Assembly (NCBI GenBank): GCA_026826555.1
Contig: JAKSZT010054308.1
Coordinates: 2,900,045 to 2,964,044 of the forward strand
Direction of reading: 5' to 3'
Length of the DNA: 64,000 bases
Origin: Tolypeutes matacus
Lineage: Eukaryota > Chordata > Mammalia > Cingulata > Chlamyphoridae
Shown: piece after piece, positions 47,255-59,456 of the stretch
How the letters are laid out: each line of letters begins with the position of its first letter
How positions within the stretch are numbered: the first letter of the stretch is position 1
Notes under the pieces: model-generated
Database searches by the model: none
The model's input: the letters and a program-made list of their open reading frames with translations, nothing else
Told to the model about the DNA's origin: nothing
Program-made: the position numbers and the translations under genes

Positions 47255-48600
47255 CCCACCTCACCCCGCACTAGTCCCAGCCGGAGCAGGTGACAGGTGA
47301 CAAAACCCCGCCCCTGCCTCCTTTCCCAACCTCCTACCTTTTCCTCCTCCTCCCCAACCATTCCTGACCCCTCAGTTACATGGGCTCCAATCACTCAACT
47401 CTGACAACCTGTTTGTTATCCAACTGGCCTCCCCCTTTAGCCAACCAACCACTCCCTGGCTCCTGGAGCGTGGGCGGGGGAGGGGGTAGGCAAGGTACTG
47501 GGACCTGGGTCCCCATAGCTCTAGTTTTGGCCCCAGGACAACAGCTAGGGTGAATGAAGGGAACAGAGAAAGTGAGCTAGATCAAGTCCTTGGACGGACA
47601 TCAAGGCCTGGAAGCCCACCCCCGGATCCTCTCCCCCATTTCCCCACTCCCACTGGGGGCTGAGAAGAAATGAAAGGGGTTAATAATGAGTGGACTAGGT
47701 ACTGGTTTTGGACACCCCCCCCCACTTCCCGGAATAGCCCCACCCTTCTAGCCGCTCCCTGTCCCGTTCTTCACGCAGTTCTATCCTGAAACCCCAGTCC
47801 CCGCCCCGCCGGACTTTTAGCTGCCTGGGTTCCCTCCTGGGCTTTATTTCTGAGAAGGGGGAAGAGAAAGAAATTTCCACTTAAAGAAAGACGAAGCCTG
47901 GGGTCCTTCCTTCCCAGCCCTCCAGCTGGGCGCGGCGGCCGGCCCCGCTGGCCAGGCTCTCCTGCCCTCTAGTGGTCACCGGGGGGCTGGCGGGGCAGGC
48001 CCGGGGGGCTGGGGGGCAGCCTGGGTCAGGGGACAGGTTAAGCGTCCGGCGGCGCTGCCTAAGAGGGAGAGCGCCTGGGGAAGGCAGGGCCCCGGCGAGG
48101 AGGGTCCATGCCTTGGCAGGGAAGGGGAAGAACGCACTGTACCAAGGAGGGGTTAGGAGCTTTAGGAGGGACACGCCAGGGCGCGTGGGGGAGGTGTCTG
48201 GAGAAAATGGCGCTAAGTGGGTGGGGTCCTGAGGTATGTGGGAGGGGACGTTGGAATGTGGGAGGGGGGTGGCACGGATGGATGAGAGCAGTCACATATT
48301 GGGAGGCAGAGAGTACGTGGGGCAACAGAATGGTATTGGGGAATATTTCGGGGGGACAGAACTATGTTTTGGGGAGCAGAATGGCATCTGGGGAAGGTCG
48401 ACACTGATGGGGAGGGGGCTGTAAAGCCCATGTGAGGATGCTAAGGCCGGGAGGTATTTGGGGCCACAGTGGACGCGGAGCTTAGGGCATCAGGCCCCGT
48501 CCGGTGGTCAGTGGTTGCGGTCCAAGCCGACGGAAGCAGTTACGTCTGTATTAGGAAAACAATTCTTAGCCCCAACCAGTGCAGACTGAAAAATAACCCT
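47255..48600. other. MUC1 upstream region, no gene seen
   Basis: G/C-rich, with a reversed CTCF-like core (minus strand of 47961-47975) and G-rich repeats of loosely 'gtgggaggggac' type around 48230-48420. No reading frame here resembles a known protein. The piece next to MUC1 (47250-47480) is expected to hold its enhancer, but I cannot assign individual sites. Confidence 0.5.
47961..47975 (-). promoter_or_regulatory. CTCF-like motif upstream of MUC1
   Basis: The minus strand reads CCACTAGAGGGCAGG, a full CTCF core, in reverse orientation to the 42973 site. Confidence 0.65.
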
Positions 48601-48609
48601 TCAAAAGCA

Positions 48610-49154
48610 CTTAAGATGCTGCAAAGACTCGCAGGGAAAGCTCGTCAGGTGCCAAGTGACCCCGCTCCCGCCCGCACACCGCCCGCTCCCGCCCGGCCTC
48701 CTTCCCGCCGCTCGGCGCTGGGGCCCGACGCGCGCACTGGCGGGGCAGAGGAGGGGGCGCCTGACGTCAGCGCGCCGCGGCGCCGGCCCGAGAGGCGGGA
48801 ACGCCCCCCTCCCGCGAAACCCCCGCCCCCCGCAGCCTAGAGAAAGCACGAGGATCGAGGTGGGCGGCCCCAAACCCCCACTCCCGCGTTGCCACGGTGC
48901 AGCCATTCAGTTCAGTTGCTGGGACACGCGTCACCATGGCGACGGCCCTGCGCCTAGCGGTCAGAGTATTTAAAGAACAAGCGCGCGCACCGCCCGGGCG
49001 TCCGAAAGCGGCCTTCCGGGGTACTGCGGTCTCCTTCTCCTTCCCCATCCCCTTTCGCCCCACTCCGGGCGCCAAATCTCTCTGATCTCCACCGCCGACC
49101 CCGCACCCCAGCGCGTCCCCGGTTTCCAGGCCGGTCCGGCTTCAGGCGGGATCC
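48610..49154 (+). promoter_or_regulatory. MIR92B: CpG island upstream of miR-92b with CRE and RFX motifs
   Basis: A dense CpG block. It holds a perfect CRE palindrome TGACGTCA (48762-48769), an X-box-like GTCACCATGGCGAC (48930-48943) and a TATA-like tatttaaag (about 48967-48975). It ends where the miR-92b hairpin begins, so it is the obvious candidate promoter. The motifs are seen; the assignment is inferred. Confidence 0.6.
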
Positions 49155-49250
49155 CGGGCCCCGGGCGGGCGGGAGGGACGGGACGCGGTGCAGTGTTGTT
49201 CTTTCCCCCGCCAATATTGCACTCGTCCCGGCCTCCGGCCCCCCCGACCC
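49155..49250 (+). ncRNA. MIR92B: microRNA precursor mir-92b
   Basis: The stem-loop is recognisable almost base for base. The 5' arm at 49174-49195 begins AGGGACGGGACGCGG. The 3' arm at 49215-49236 begins TATTGCACTCGTCCCGG and carries the miR-25/92 family seed AUUGCAC. In between lies a T/C-rich loop with, from memory, a single change from human (gttgttcttt). The location, between MUC1 and the 3' end of THBS3 and antisense to both, matches human. The product regulates neural progenitor and cell-cycle targets in the miR-92 manner. Confidence 0.96.
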
Positions 49251-49818
49251 CCCGGCCTCCCCCTTCCCCTGAGCGGGGCACTCCCCCCCCTCCCCGCCTT
49301 CCTGGCTCTCGACCCCTGCTGATGTAAGAGACTGGAGTGTCACCGCTGCCACCGTGAGTAAGTGGGACTGGGAGGACTTTAACCATCCTCGGACCAGCAC
49401 CCCATCTTTCACCTAACCTCATCCGAAGCCTTCCCCCACCCAAGCCCCAAACTCAACCAAATTTACCCTAGATTTCTAACTTCCATCCCACTAGCCTTCC
49501 TCGCCCCCATCAGGTTCCTTCCTGCTCCCCATACTATCCCCACAAATCCCTAAAATAAGCAATTGCACTAGGTTAGAAAACAACTGGAACTTTATGGCAG
49601 TGTGCTGATATCTTTCCTGGGGTTGGTGCCTGAGAAATACCCCTTGAAAACTTGCCATCCCCTGAAGAGTGGGTCACCCTCCCCTGCCGGGGGCTGAACT
49701 TTCAGTCGGTGCTAGAGGATCTGTGCTTGGCCAAGGGGCTGTAGATTAGATCCCTGGTCTCCGGGACGGGCCCCCAAGGCCAAAGGGTCTAGGGATTCTG
49801 AATCCGGTGGCCGCCACC
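49251..49818. other. Spacer between miR-92b and THBS3 stop; THBS3 3'UTR
   Basis: GC-rich to 49330, then ordinary sequence. On the minus strand a CATAAA (49591-49596) is the only poly(A)-like hexamer I see, about 225 nt past the THBS3 stop; it is a weak candidate. Confidence 0.4.
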
Positions 49819-52800
49819 TCACACCCTTCCCTGGAGCAGCTGCCTCCGGAATGGCTCAAAGTCCTCTGGCACTGTGTCTGAGGAAGGGGAAATGAGTAAG
49901 GTCAGAGGGCCGGGCCCTCCTGCAGCGCCTGAGGGGTCAGGTGCATCTCGGTCTAGAGCCTCACCATTGCATCGATATTGGAGATTGGACCAAATGATGT
50001 TTTCTTGGGAGAAGCAGAATACACCGAGACGCCCCCCTCGCATGGATGTGTCAATGATCACCCCAGAATCCGCCACTAGCTGGGGACCCTCATAGAGCTT
50101 CACCCTGTCCAGAATAGGGGTGTCCATGGGTGCTGGGGTGCCAGTGGGCAATGTGCCACCATGCCTAGGCCTTGTTGTCCTCAGCCCCCCTAGAACTCAC
50201 CAGGCCTGGAAGAGAAGGGAGGGAGGAGGGAGGGAGAGGGAGGAAGGAAAGGGGAGGAAGGGGGGTTGCTTTTCTCAGGCCTGGGGCCCCTGGCCCTTTG
50301 TCCAGCCCCCTTTGCATCTCAAAGCACCAGCCACATTCCAAGCGAGGATTGGGTTGCCATGGCGATGAGTACAATGGGCTGGGGGGTGAAGTCACCCGCT
50401 TCCCAGGCTCTAATCCACCCCCCTTGTCCCAGGTCCTGGCCCCCACAGCCCCAGGCACCTTAAAGGGGAACCAACCCAGGTCCCTGGACTCTGGGCTCTT
50501 GGCCATAGAAAGTCCAATCTCTAGGCAGGCCCATTTCCCCTCCATTCCCTGTCATCCAGCTTTCTCCAGTCAGCAGTCTCGGCTTCCCACCAACTAGGGG
50601 CACTTGTCTGAAGGAAATGCAAAGTTGTAGACAAAGTGCTGAACTGAGAGGCCTCAGCTCTGCTCCCAAGCGCTGTGGAGTCTTGGGCCCCTCTCTGGGC
50701 CTCTCTTCTGTACAGGGCCTTCCAGGTCAGACACTTGAGGAAGCTTGTTCCGGGCTGTGCCAGTGAAGGGGCTGGATGTGGTGGGCCCCTCCACAGACTG
50801 GCCTGGGGTTTAAAGACTCCCAGAGAACTGTAAAGGGCATCTAGCCCAATGCCCTCATTTTCCAGAGGGGAAAATGGGGCACAAAGGAGGAGTGACTTGC
50901 CCAATCGCATACTGGTCCTCGGCAGCACCAGCACCAGAGCCGAGGCTGCCTGATGTTAGGAGGAGAGCAGGGCCAAGGCAGCATGTCTGTGGTGAGAGGG
51001 GAGATGGAGAGAAGTGGCCCCAGTTCCAGCCCCTGGCACCAAGGAATTGAGTAGAGGGGAGGTCACTGATGAGTCCCAGCTAAAGGGGAAGGAAGGCCAG
51101 GCCTGGGGTCCCCCAGGAGGGCTCAGCCCCTCGCCTCACCTAATGTAGCCAACTTGAGGCCGGTGCAACAGCTGCCAGCGGTAGGAGGTCTTGTCACGCC
51201 AGCCCACGTTTCGTGGGTCAGTCCACAGCAGTCGAACCTGATCAGGGGTGTGGCCAGTGTGCCACAGGGCATTCCGGAGATGCTCACCAGGACCAGACAC
51301 TGATGTCACTGCCTGGGAGAGAGGGGGGTCATCAACAGAGAGAGTGGGTCAGCCACAGGGACCAGAGTGAGGGAACAAGTTGGTAAGTGCAGGTGGGAAA
51401 GGGAGATGGTTGACCTTGAGCTGCAGACCAGGCTGAGCAACGGCCCGGAAAGGTGTGGCCTGCCAGTAGGTCTGCTCTGTCTGCTTCCACATGATCACAT
51501 AGAAGCGGCCGCTGTCCTGGTAGCTGAAGAGAAAGCCTGCATAGTCATCGTCAGTCACCGTGTTTACGTGGAAGGTACCTTCAAAGTCCACGCCGTTGAA
51601 GGCTGTGTACCCTGTTGGAGGAATAAAGGTCGGGGGCAGCAAGGTGGCTAGTAGCAGGGAGAGGAGAACAGGACCTGGTGTGGGGTAGAGGTGGGAAGGG
51701 ATACCTGTGCTACGTGTTGCCAGCTGGCTCCACCACCTTCTCTCTCCCCTTCACCCATCCTCCCTGTCCGTTTCCATTCCCACCTTTTTTTTTCTGCCCC
51801 TGTAGGAGTCCTCTGTTCAGAAACTACTGAACTGGGTGTCCACTCTTACATACCCACTGCCAGGCCGGGGTCACTGTTCATGGTCTGAACGATTTCCATG
51901 CCCTGGTGTTGTGCAGTAAAGAAGAAAGCCCTGATCCAGGTGCACCACCCCACCTAGGCCCCACCTGGCAGTCTGGTCTGACGGCACCTGCCCAGCCCAC
52001 AGCCCTGTGTACCTGGTTGAGCACGACCCAGTTTGGATCAATCTGAGCGTCACCCTCTGGATCCAAGACGACGGTCTGATAGGCCCGAAAGTCTGTGAGG
52101 GTTACCTCTGCACTTTCGGGGCACACATCCAAGGGGTCAACGACTGCATCATTGTCAAAGTCATCTTCACACACATCACCCACGCCGTTGCCTAGGCGGA
52201 GGGAGGCTGTTGCTCAGGGAGGCCCTGGCGACTGCCCGTAGCCAGGGCCCATTACCTCTTGGACCTTGCATTCCTGACCCCCAGCCCCCCAGCCTGCCCT
52301 TTCTCACTCCCCAGCAGTGCAACCCTCTGTGGGACCCCAGCCTTACCATCTGAGTCCTTCTGATTGGGATTGGGCACCAGGCGACAGTTGTCGGGACCAG
52401 GAGGCACATAATCTGGGACTCCATCATTGTCATCATCCCCATCGCATTCATCTCCCAGTCCGTCATTGTCTGAATCCAGCTGGGAGCTATTGGGCAGGCG
52501 TGGACAGTTGTCCTTGGTGTCCTGATGCCCATCCCCATCACTGCCCAAAAGAGAAGGCATCCAATAAAGTCTCTGATGGTACCACATCTTTTCCTTCTTT
52601 TGTTTCAGAGTCTCTGGGATCTACCCTCCATCTACCCAGATCCCCTGCAGTCAGCCAGAGGAAGTGAAGGTCTAGCGGTAGAAATGGAGACAGACCATGG
52701 GAATGACTTCCTGCCCAACAGTGGTGAATTAAGGTTAAACCAAACAAGGAGTTGAGAATATACTAGAGGAAAGGAAAATATCCCTTGTAAGGCCCTCCAT

Positions 52801-55468
52801 CTCTTGGCCAAGACCCTACCTGTCTTCATTGGTGTCACAGACATCCCCCACCAGGTCACTGTCTGCATCTGTCTGAGAGAGGGAGACCTGTTCTCACCAC
52901 CTCCTCTTCATAACCCTGAAGAGGTGACCTGACCGCTTCCCAGCCAAAGACTGAGGCTCCACCCACCAGTCCCCCTTCCCCTCCCCTGCCCTTTCCATTC
53001 CCCTGTACCTGGGTAGGATTGCTCATTTCTGGGCAGCTGTCGCAGGCATCTCCCACCCCATCCTCATCCCTGTCGGTCTGTAGAGGATTGGGGACTTTAG
53101 GACAATTGTCCAATCCATTGGGAATGCCTAAAAGACATGGGGTATCACAAGATCATTATCAGGACATACCACACTCTCTTCTGGACTGGTATAAGCCCTG
53201 AGCTTTGTCTCCCCACCCAGGGGGGTAACTGGTCAGGAAATCTGCCTGCACCCTCTTGCCTGACTCCACTCTACCTCACACTCCCGCTGACCCACTGTGG
53301 GTCACCTCTTTCCCCTCACCCAAGCTGACTTCCACAAGCCCCTCATAATCCTCATAGACTCCCTAGCCTCCCTGCTTCATCCATCTGGATGCAAATTCTG
53401 CAGTTCTCCCAGCCACCCCTTCAGTCCCAGGCCCTCACCATCTCCATCCACGTCGTTGTCACAGGCATCCCCTTCCCCGTTGCCATCTGTGTCCTTCTGG
53501 TCATTGTTGGGAACATTGGGGCAGTTGTCACAGGCATCACCAAATGAATCTGTATCTGAGTTCTGCTGGTCCTTGTTGGGTAACAGCCGGCAGTTGTCCT
53601 GGCCAAGCAAGTGGGTAGGGAAGGGTCAGGCCTCCTCAGAATCACTGGTCACTCTGCCCCCACCTTGTCTCTCATCCTTGTTGAAGATGACCACCCCTGT
53701 GATGGTTCAGCTGCTTGGTGCAGCCCATCCACCCAGCCTCCATCTTGTCCACCTTGTGCTATTATCCTAGGCACCAGGTTCATGCTTCCTTAATTTGCAA
53801 TACTGGGTGCCCTGGGGAGCCAAGGAGAAGAGTGATTTGGGCCAGGCAACAGAGACAAGGCCAGAACAGAAGGAGGAGAGCAAAGGGAAACAGGAGCTAA
53901 GAGGGGCAGGGCAGTGGGGGAGCCACCTCAACGTTCTTGATCCCATCCCCATCAGCATCGTCGTCACACTGGTCCCCCACACCATCATTATCAGCATCTT
54001 CCTGTCCAGAGTTTGGTGTCAAAAGGCAGTTGTCCTGGAAACCAGGGGAGAGGAAGAGGATTGGAGGGATTCCGGCCTGGCCTCGCCTGGGGCTTCCTGC
54101 CCTGCTCACCCGCCTGCCTGCCCCCTGCACCTGCTTGCAGTGTTTGTTGTTGTCCATGCAGGGCAGCGCCTGGTCTGGATAGCCATCGATGTCTGTGTCG
54201 GGTCCACACACATTCCCATTCCCTGCCCAGCCCACGTTGCACTGGAGCCACACAAAAGGGAGGAGTGAGGCCCCTGGGCTGGCTTCCTGCGGCCTGTCAT
54301 CTCTTCTCTCCCCACCAGGGCCCAGGCCCACCTCCCTTTCCCTTTAAGGCCCCCATCCTAAACATGTCCACTAGTCCTCCCCATTTCCCCAGGCTCTTCC
54401 TCTTCTTTCCAAGCCCCAGGCCTAGCTCACCAAGCAGGACACTGCACCGTTGCGTTCAAAGAGACAGTGAGCATGGATATGGCAGGGACTGTGGGCTGGG
54501 CTGTGGCAGGTCCGGGCCGGGAGGCAGCCCTGGCTCTGGTTGCCCAGGAAACCCAGGCGGCAGGGACCACACTTGAAAGAGCCCTAGGAGTGGGGAAGCA
54601 ATGTCTCAGGAAGCAGAGAGTCAGCCTGCCAGGCGCTCAGAACCACCCCCACCCCCACCTGGGGGTATAGGATGGGCACGCATAGCTATAGGGGCATATC
54701 AGTTATCTCTTTTAGATTCTCACAACAAGCCTTCAAGATTTTTTTCCAGATAGGGAAGCTGAGACTCAGAAAGGTTAAATGATTTGCTAAAGTCACACAG
54801 CTAGTAGGAGGCAGAATAGGAATTCCAAACCAGGTTCATAAGGTGCATCTGCTATGTGTAGTAAGTGCCCTAAGGCAGGGGCAGGGGAAGCAGGAAACTT
54901 GAAGGGGGCCGTGGTGGCACATTCCCACAGCTCCAGACACACTCAGGGTATTCAGCTCACCACCGTATTGGTGCAGATGGAGTTTGGGTCACAGCCACCA
55001 TTGTTACCATCGTTGCATTCATCAATATCATTGCAGACCTGAAGGGACAGACTTTGGGTGGAACCAGACCTAGGGCGGGTCTCCTCAGATACAGGAGAGG
55101 GCACTGGTGTCCCCTTATCTGTGAACAGACATGAAGCCCAGACCCAAGCCGATGCCAAGCCAGCAGATGAACCTGTAGCCTCTGCCCATTCATCACAAGA
55201 GTCCCATGTCCAACCCAGAAGCCCCTGGCCCCTGCAAGGTCCAGATCCCAGTTCCACCTGACCTGTTTGCTGGCCCGGGCGTAGTCGATGCCCACACCAG
55301 ACACCTGTGTGCCCTTGTACCCGCGTGGACAGGCCTCGCAGTGGAAGCCGGGCACCGTGTTGATGCAACTGGAGCCCGGGAAGCAGGGGTCAGTGTGAGC
55401 ACACTGTGGGCCGGATAAGAGGGCAAGGTGAGGCCTGGGAAACTCCTTCCCTAGACCCATGGCTTCCG

Positions 55469-55499
<31 letters not shown>

Positions 55500-58400
55500 G
55501 CAGCTCTCCCCACCCAACCTCATTGTACCAATCCTCACCCCCAGCTCCCCTATGGGTACCCCTGTTCCCTCCCCAGGCTCTCATGGCCCTCCAGTCTTTG
55601 CCCTGTGCCTCCTGTCTCCTCACATCTTTTCTGATGTGAGGGCTTTCTGCCCTCTCCCACCTCATTGATGTCAGTGCAGTGGGTGCCATTGCCCTGCAGG
55701 CCAGGGGGACAGGGCCCACAGCGGTAGCCGGGGTACTCGTACACTTCCATGCAATCCACGCCTCGGAAGCAGGGGTTGGGGCTGCAGTGGGAACGCTGCT
55801 CATGGAAGCCTGGGGGTAGAGGTGGGCACAGTCAGAGGCACCCCGAGCCATCAATCAAATCACTGGAAGGGGAAGCACAAGCTATGGGGTGGGGAACGTA
55901 GCAATGCTCCCTGGAGCCCTCCTCTGCTCTCCCACTCACCGCACACCTGACACTCCATAATGGTGTTTCGAATCAGGGACATTTCCTTTACCTAGTAGAC
56001 AGAAGGATGGGGCAGAGTCAGCTCTTGTCATCTGCCACCCCACCCCAGAATCAGTGCCACCCCTCGCTGGCCCACCCAAACCTGGTCTCGGATGTCATCC
56101 CGCAGCTCCACCATGATCTGGTTGAAGAGGGTGAGTTGGGTGACCAGTGCCTTGGTCTGCTCCCCTGTTAGGGCCCATGGTGTGGAGAGGTTCAGAACTG
56201 GGGTTACCAGCCCTGGCTCCTCCTTGAACAATAAACCCCACCCTTTCCTGGCTGAAGAGGACTTGGCTTCATTCAGATACCAAAGCCTGGAGCCTCTTCA
56301 CCCCCTGCATGCCACCCCCGTCTCACTGGGGCCTACTCACCTAGGATGGAGTGGAGTGCATTGGTCACTAGAGAGGAGAAGAAAACACGGGGTGGAGATG
56401 TGAAGAGGGGCAGGGACAGAGCTAGTGCCTCAAAATCAACAGGGGGTATGGGATGGTGGGAGGGCAGAGATGACAGGTAAACGGCACCAGCTCTTTCCAG
56501 CTGGGGGAGGGGCCCTCTAAGGGAGTTGCCTTGTCGTCAAAACCCAAATCCTCCCTGGCTCCCCAGGCGCGGTAGTGGGGGAAGGACTCCAAGTGAGAGG
56601 TGGCCCAAAGCTGGGCCAGGGCCTCAGTGTATTCCATTTCATCCCTTCCTCCAAAGCTTTCACCCCCAAGAGCTTTTCTGTGAAAAGTCTGGGAGAAGAT
56701 TTTAGGTGAGAGCCTCTGAACACCCTAACTGGCAGAGAAACTGCCAGTAGGTGACAGCTGCCAATGGGAGCTAAAAAAGACCTGAGACCCGTAGGTCAGC
56801 CCACCAAGACCAAGCAGTTAACTTCCTCTCCCCATCTCAGAGTTCCTCAGAGATAGATTTCTCTCTTGGGTCATTTTCTTTTTTTTGGCCACCCTAGTAG
56901 GCAGGATGACCTGAGCAGGGAGATTTTTCAACCCACAGTACTCCTAAGATGGCTGTACTTGGAGATCAGAGAGTCAGAGGGGAAGGAGAGTTAAGGTTAC
57001 AGGGTCAGGGACACCAGGAATAGGCAAGCAAAAGGAATGGGTGTTAAGGGGGAGGGCGGTCAAGGGGCGAGAAGTCACTAGAGACGAAGGACCTGGGCTC
57101 AGGATGTCAGCTAACAGAAGTCCCCAGGTTACCTGCACTGTGGATGGATTCATCCCCCTGGAACGGACACTCACTCAGGGCTCCAACCCGGGCCATGGAC
57201 CCACCCAGAATCATTTTCATGGATTCCACGAAGCCCTGGGGGGACAGGAGCAGAGTGGGATGGGAGGACCTACCAAGTTCTCCTCCCCAGAACGTCAAAG
57301 CTTCCTCCCTTTTCCTCACCTGCATTCTCAAATAAGCCTTCTGTCCAGTCTTAATCTCCAGCCCATTGACCTCTGCTGGAGGAATGGGGGCCAGTGCGGG
57401 GAGGCCGGCATGCTGGTCACCCAGCTTGCAGTCCACATAGAGCTGCAGGGCAGGGCTCGGTTGGGACGGGCCCCGCAGTCGCAAGAGAGCCGTGTGTGTG
57501 CGTCCGTCAGCCAGGCCTGCTTGCTGTAGGTTCACTGCGTGGGTTTTGCCATCCTCCCGCTGGTACCGCACCAGCACTGCCCAGGAGGGGAGGTCAGTAT
57601 GGGCACTGGCCTCCACCCCCATCACCTACTTGAGTCTTGGATCAACTCCTCTCCAGATACCACATCTCTTGGGCTACCACCCCTTATTCAGCTTTGCGTC
57701 TCTCAACACCTTGTACAGAATAGGTCCTCAATGTTTTAGAGACTGGGATTTTCTTATTCTTCAGTGGCATCAGATCACTCTGTCTCCTCCAAGGGTGGCA
57801 GCTGGTTGTACCCATTGAACTGTCCCAGGGATCTGAGGGGACTTTCTGTATCACTGCTGGAGCTCAGAGATACGCCTCACCCTCCCTTCAGGTGTCCCCA
57901 AGTACAACCTCACATTCCTACAGATACTAGAGCTCACTCTGCTGTTTGGGTACCTGATCTCCTGAGGCACCTCCTAAGCACCCCATACCAAGTGCCGCTC
58001 AGTGCCTGGACACAACCAGGGGTGGGGGGCAGGAAGTGAAGGCCCCAGTGGAGCCCAAGGAAAATTTGGAGGGGCCTGGGTGTAGGGGTGAGGGGGAGTG
58101 CTCAAAGAGGGTCACCGCTGCAGGAAGGGAGATGCCCACCAGTCACCTTTGTTGATCTTGCCCACAATGGACGCCTCCAGCCATCGCGTGTTGTCTTGGC
58201 GAGAGTAGAGGCCAAAGAGGACACCACCCTGCTTGGGGGGCAGGCGGAAGGTGGACAAGAGGTAGATATCCCCAGCAGTGAGCAGGGCTGTCCGGATCTT
58301 CTCTGCCACAGCAACCATCTGCCGGGACTCGCCCACAGTCAGCAGGTCAATCACTGCCCAGGTGGGCGTTATCAAGGTCAGAGAAAGGGGTCAAATGCTA

Positions 58401-59456
58401 AGGCCTGCCCACTTCCTCCAGCCCTCAGGGCTGGGGTGTCCCTCATCCTTGCCCCCCACTCCACCATCACCAGCCAGGCAGCAACCCTTGTTGGTATCAA
58501 AGGACAGAGGCACTGTGCCTTGCCTTCCCTGCCTGCTGAGGCTACCATCCTCTGGGGACCCTCAGCCCTGGGCTCACTTGGGAATATAGAAACACAGCGT
58601 TCTCGCAAACTTGAGATGCTCCCACCAGGTGGCGCAAGGGAGTCTCTGTGCTAGTTCCAGGCAGGAGTGGCACCTGGTGCCCACAGCACAGAAATGGGAA
58701 GGCAGCGTTTCTTTCCACTGCTGGATTTGGCTTACTCCACACCCCAGTGCCCCTCCTCCTATCCTGGGGACTCAGCACACCCGCTAAGGGTGAGAACAGC
58801 TGCCCACTGAGAGCTCCGGCCCTCCCAAGGGCTGGGCTCCTTCCCATGGGAATGTAGGACCCAGCTCGGCTCCTCTGCCTCCTGTGTCCTGGCCAGTCTG
58901 TGGTTTCCTTCCAGCCAGTAAAGAATCTGTGCCTGTGTCATCTGCTCCAGCTACCTCTCCCACACCCACGGACCCATCCCACCACCAGACCTCCGGGAGA
59001 GCCCATACCTCTTGGTCCCCACCCCCACCTTGTCCTTGGGCAGCCAGGAGCCCAGGGACCCATAGAGTGCTGCTCTCCCAGACCCAAGGGTGCCTGCAGA
59101 TGCTCAGACACCAACTCAGCCAGGCAGCCCCAGCATCAGCTCCTGCACCCTCAGCCTTGGCCTCATACCTGACCCTGGCCAGCTCCCACCAATCTGCCAT
59201 CCTCTGGTGTCCACCTCTCCCCACAATTTCACCAACTCTAGGCAGTGTAACTCTCTCCCCTGGGCTCGGTTTCAGGAGTCTTCCCCTCTCCCCTTGTCCA
59301 CAAGTTCCTTGCTACCTGGGCTGGCGGCAAATAGGGAGGAGGCAGGAAGGGGTCTAAGAGGATGGAGACAGGCTTACCCTGCAGGTCCTGACTGGCAGAT
59401 GCAAAAGAGCAAAGGAGGAGAACAGCCAGGGCCCCCCGAAGTTCCTGCGTCTCCAT
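49819..59456 (-). CDS. THBS3: Thrombospondin-3 (23 coding exons, 956 aa)
   Basis: Minus-strand exons: 59378-59456, 58147-58353, 57320-57576, 57133-57235, 56341-56367, 56082-56164, 55940-55991, 55661-55809, 55263-55403, 54961-55038, 54431-54583, 54131-54241, 53927-54034, 53439-53598, 53009-53127, 52820-52872, 52347-52540, 52013-52191, 51854-51902, 51415-51611, 51140-51312, 49965-50104, 49819-49877. The frame is intact, 956 aa as in human. Order: signal peptide ([18 protein letters not shown]), N-terminal laminin-G-like domain (to about 190), pentamer coiled coil ([20 protein letters not shown]), EGF-like repeats, calcium-binding type 3 repeats rich in DxDxDGxGD (480-740), and the L-lectin-like C-terminal domain. 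It is a secreted pentameric matrix protein of cartilage and bone. L443 stands at the exon 11/12 joint where I recall Gln in human. Confidence 0.97.
50820..50910 (-). repeat. MIR3-like fragment in a THBS3 intron
   Basis: 'gggcatctagcccaatgccc' and 'aggagtgacttgcccaatcg'. Confidence 0.6.
54705..54830 (-). repeat. MIR SINE fragment in THBS3 intron 10
   Basis: 'gattctcacaacaagccttc', 'ggaagctgagactcagaaag', 'aagtcacacagctagtagga'. Confidence 0.85.
55474..55499 (+). repeat. Poly(T) run in THBS3 intron 8
   Basis: 26 uninterrupted T (poly(A) on the THBS3 sense strand) inside a 257-bp intron. No SINE body is attached. It is either a retroposon remnant or microsatellite growth. Confidence 0.85.
58622..58635 (+). 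promoter_or_regulatory. CTCF-like motif, THBS3 intron 1
   Basis: CCACCAGGTGGCGC, a strong CTCF core. Confidence 0.6.

Noticed and set aside
54431..54441. A possible splice defect or mis-sense at the THBS3 exon 11/12 joint (L443)
   Set aside because: The donor TTG|GTGAGC is good and the phase is right; a single substitution next to a Cys of an EGF repeat is plausible as a natural change or a base error, not a break.
55474..55499. The poly(T) run as a polypyrimidine tract of a hidden plus-strand exon
   Set aside because: It ends in a TGCAG acceptor-like sequence, but no conserved plus-strand frame follows and it lies inside a short THBS3 intron.
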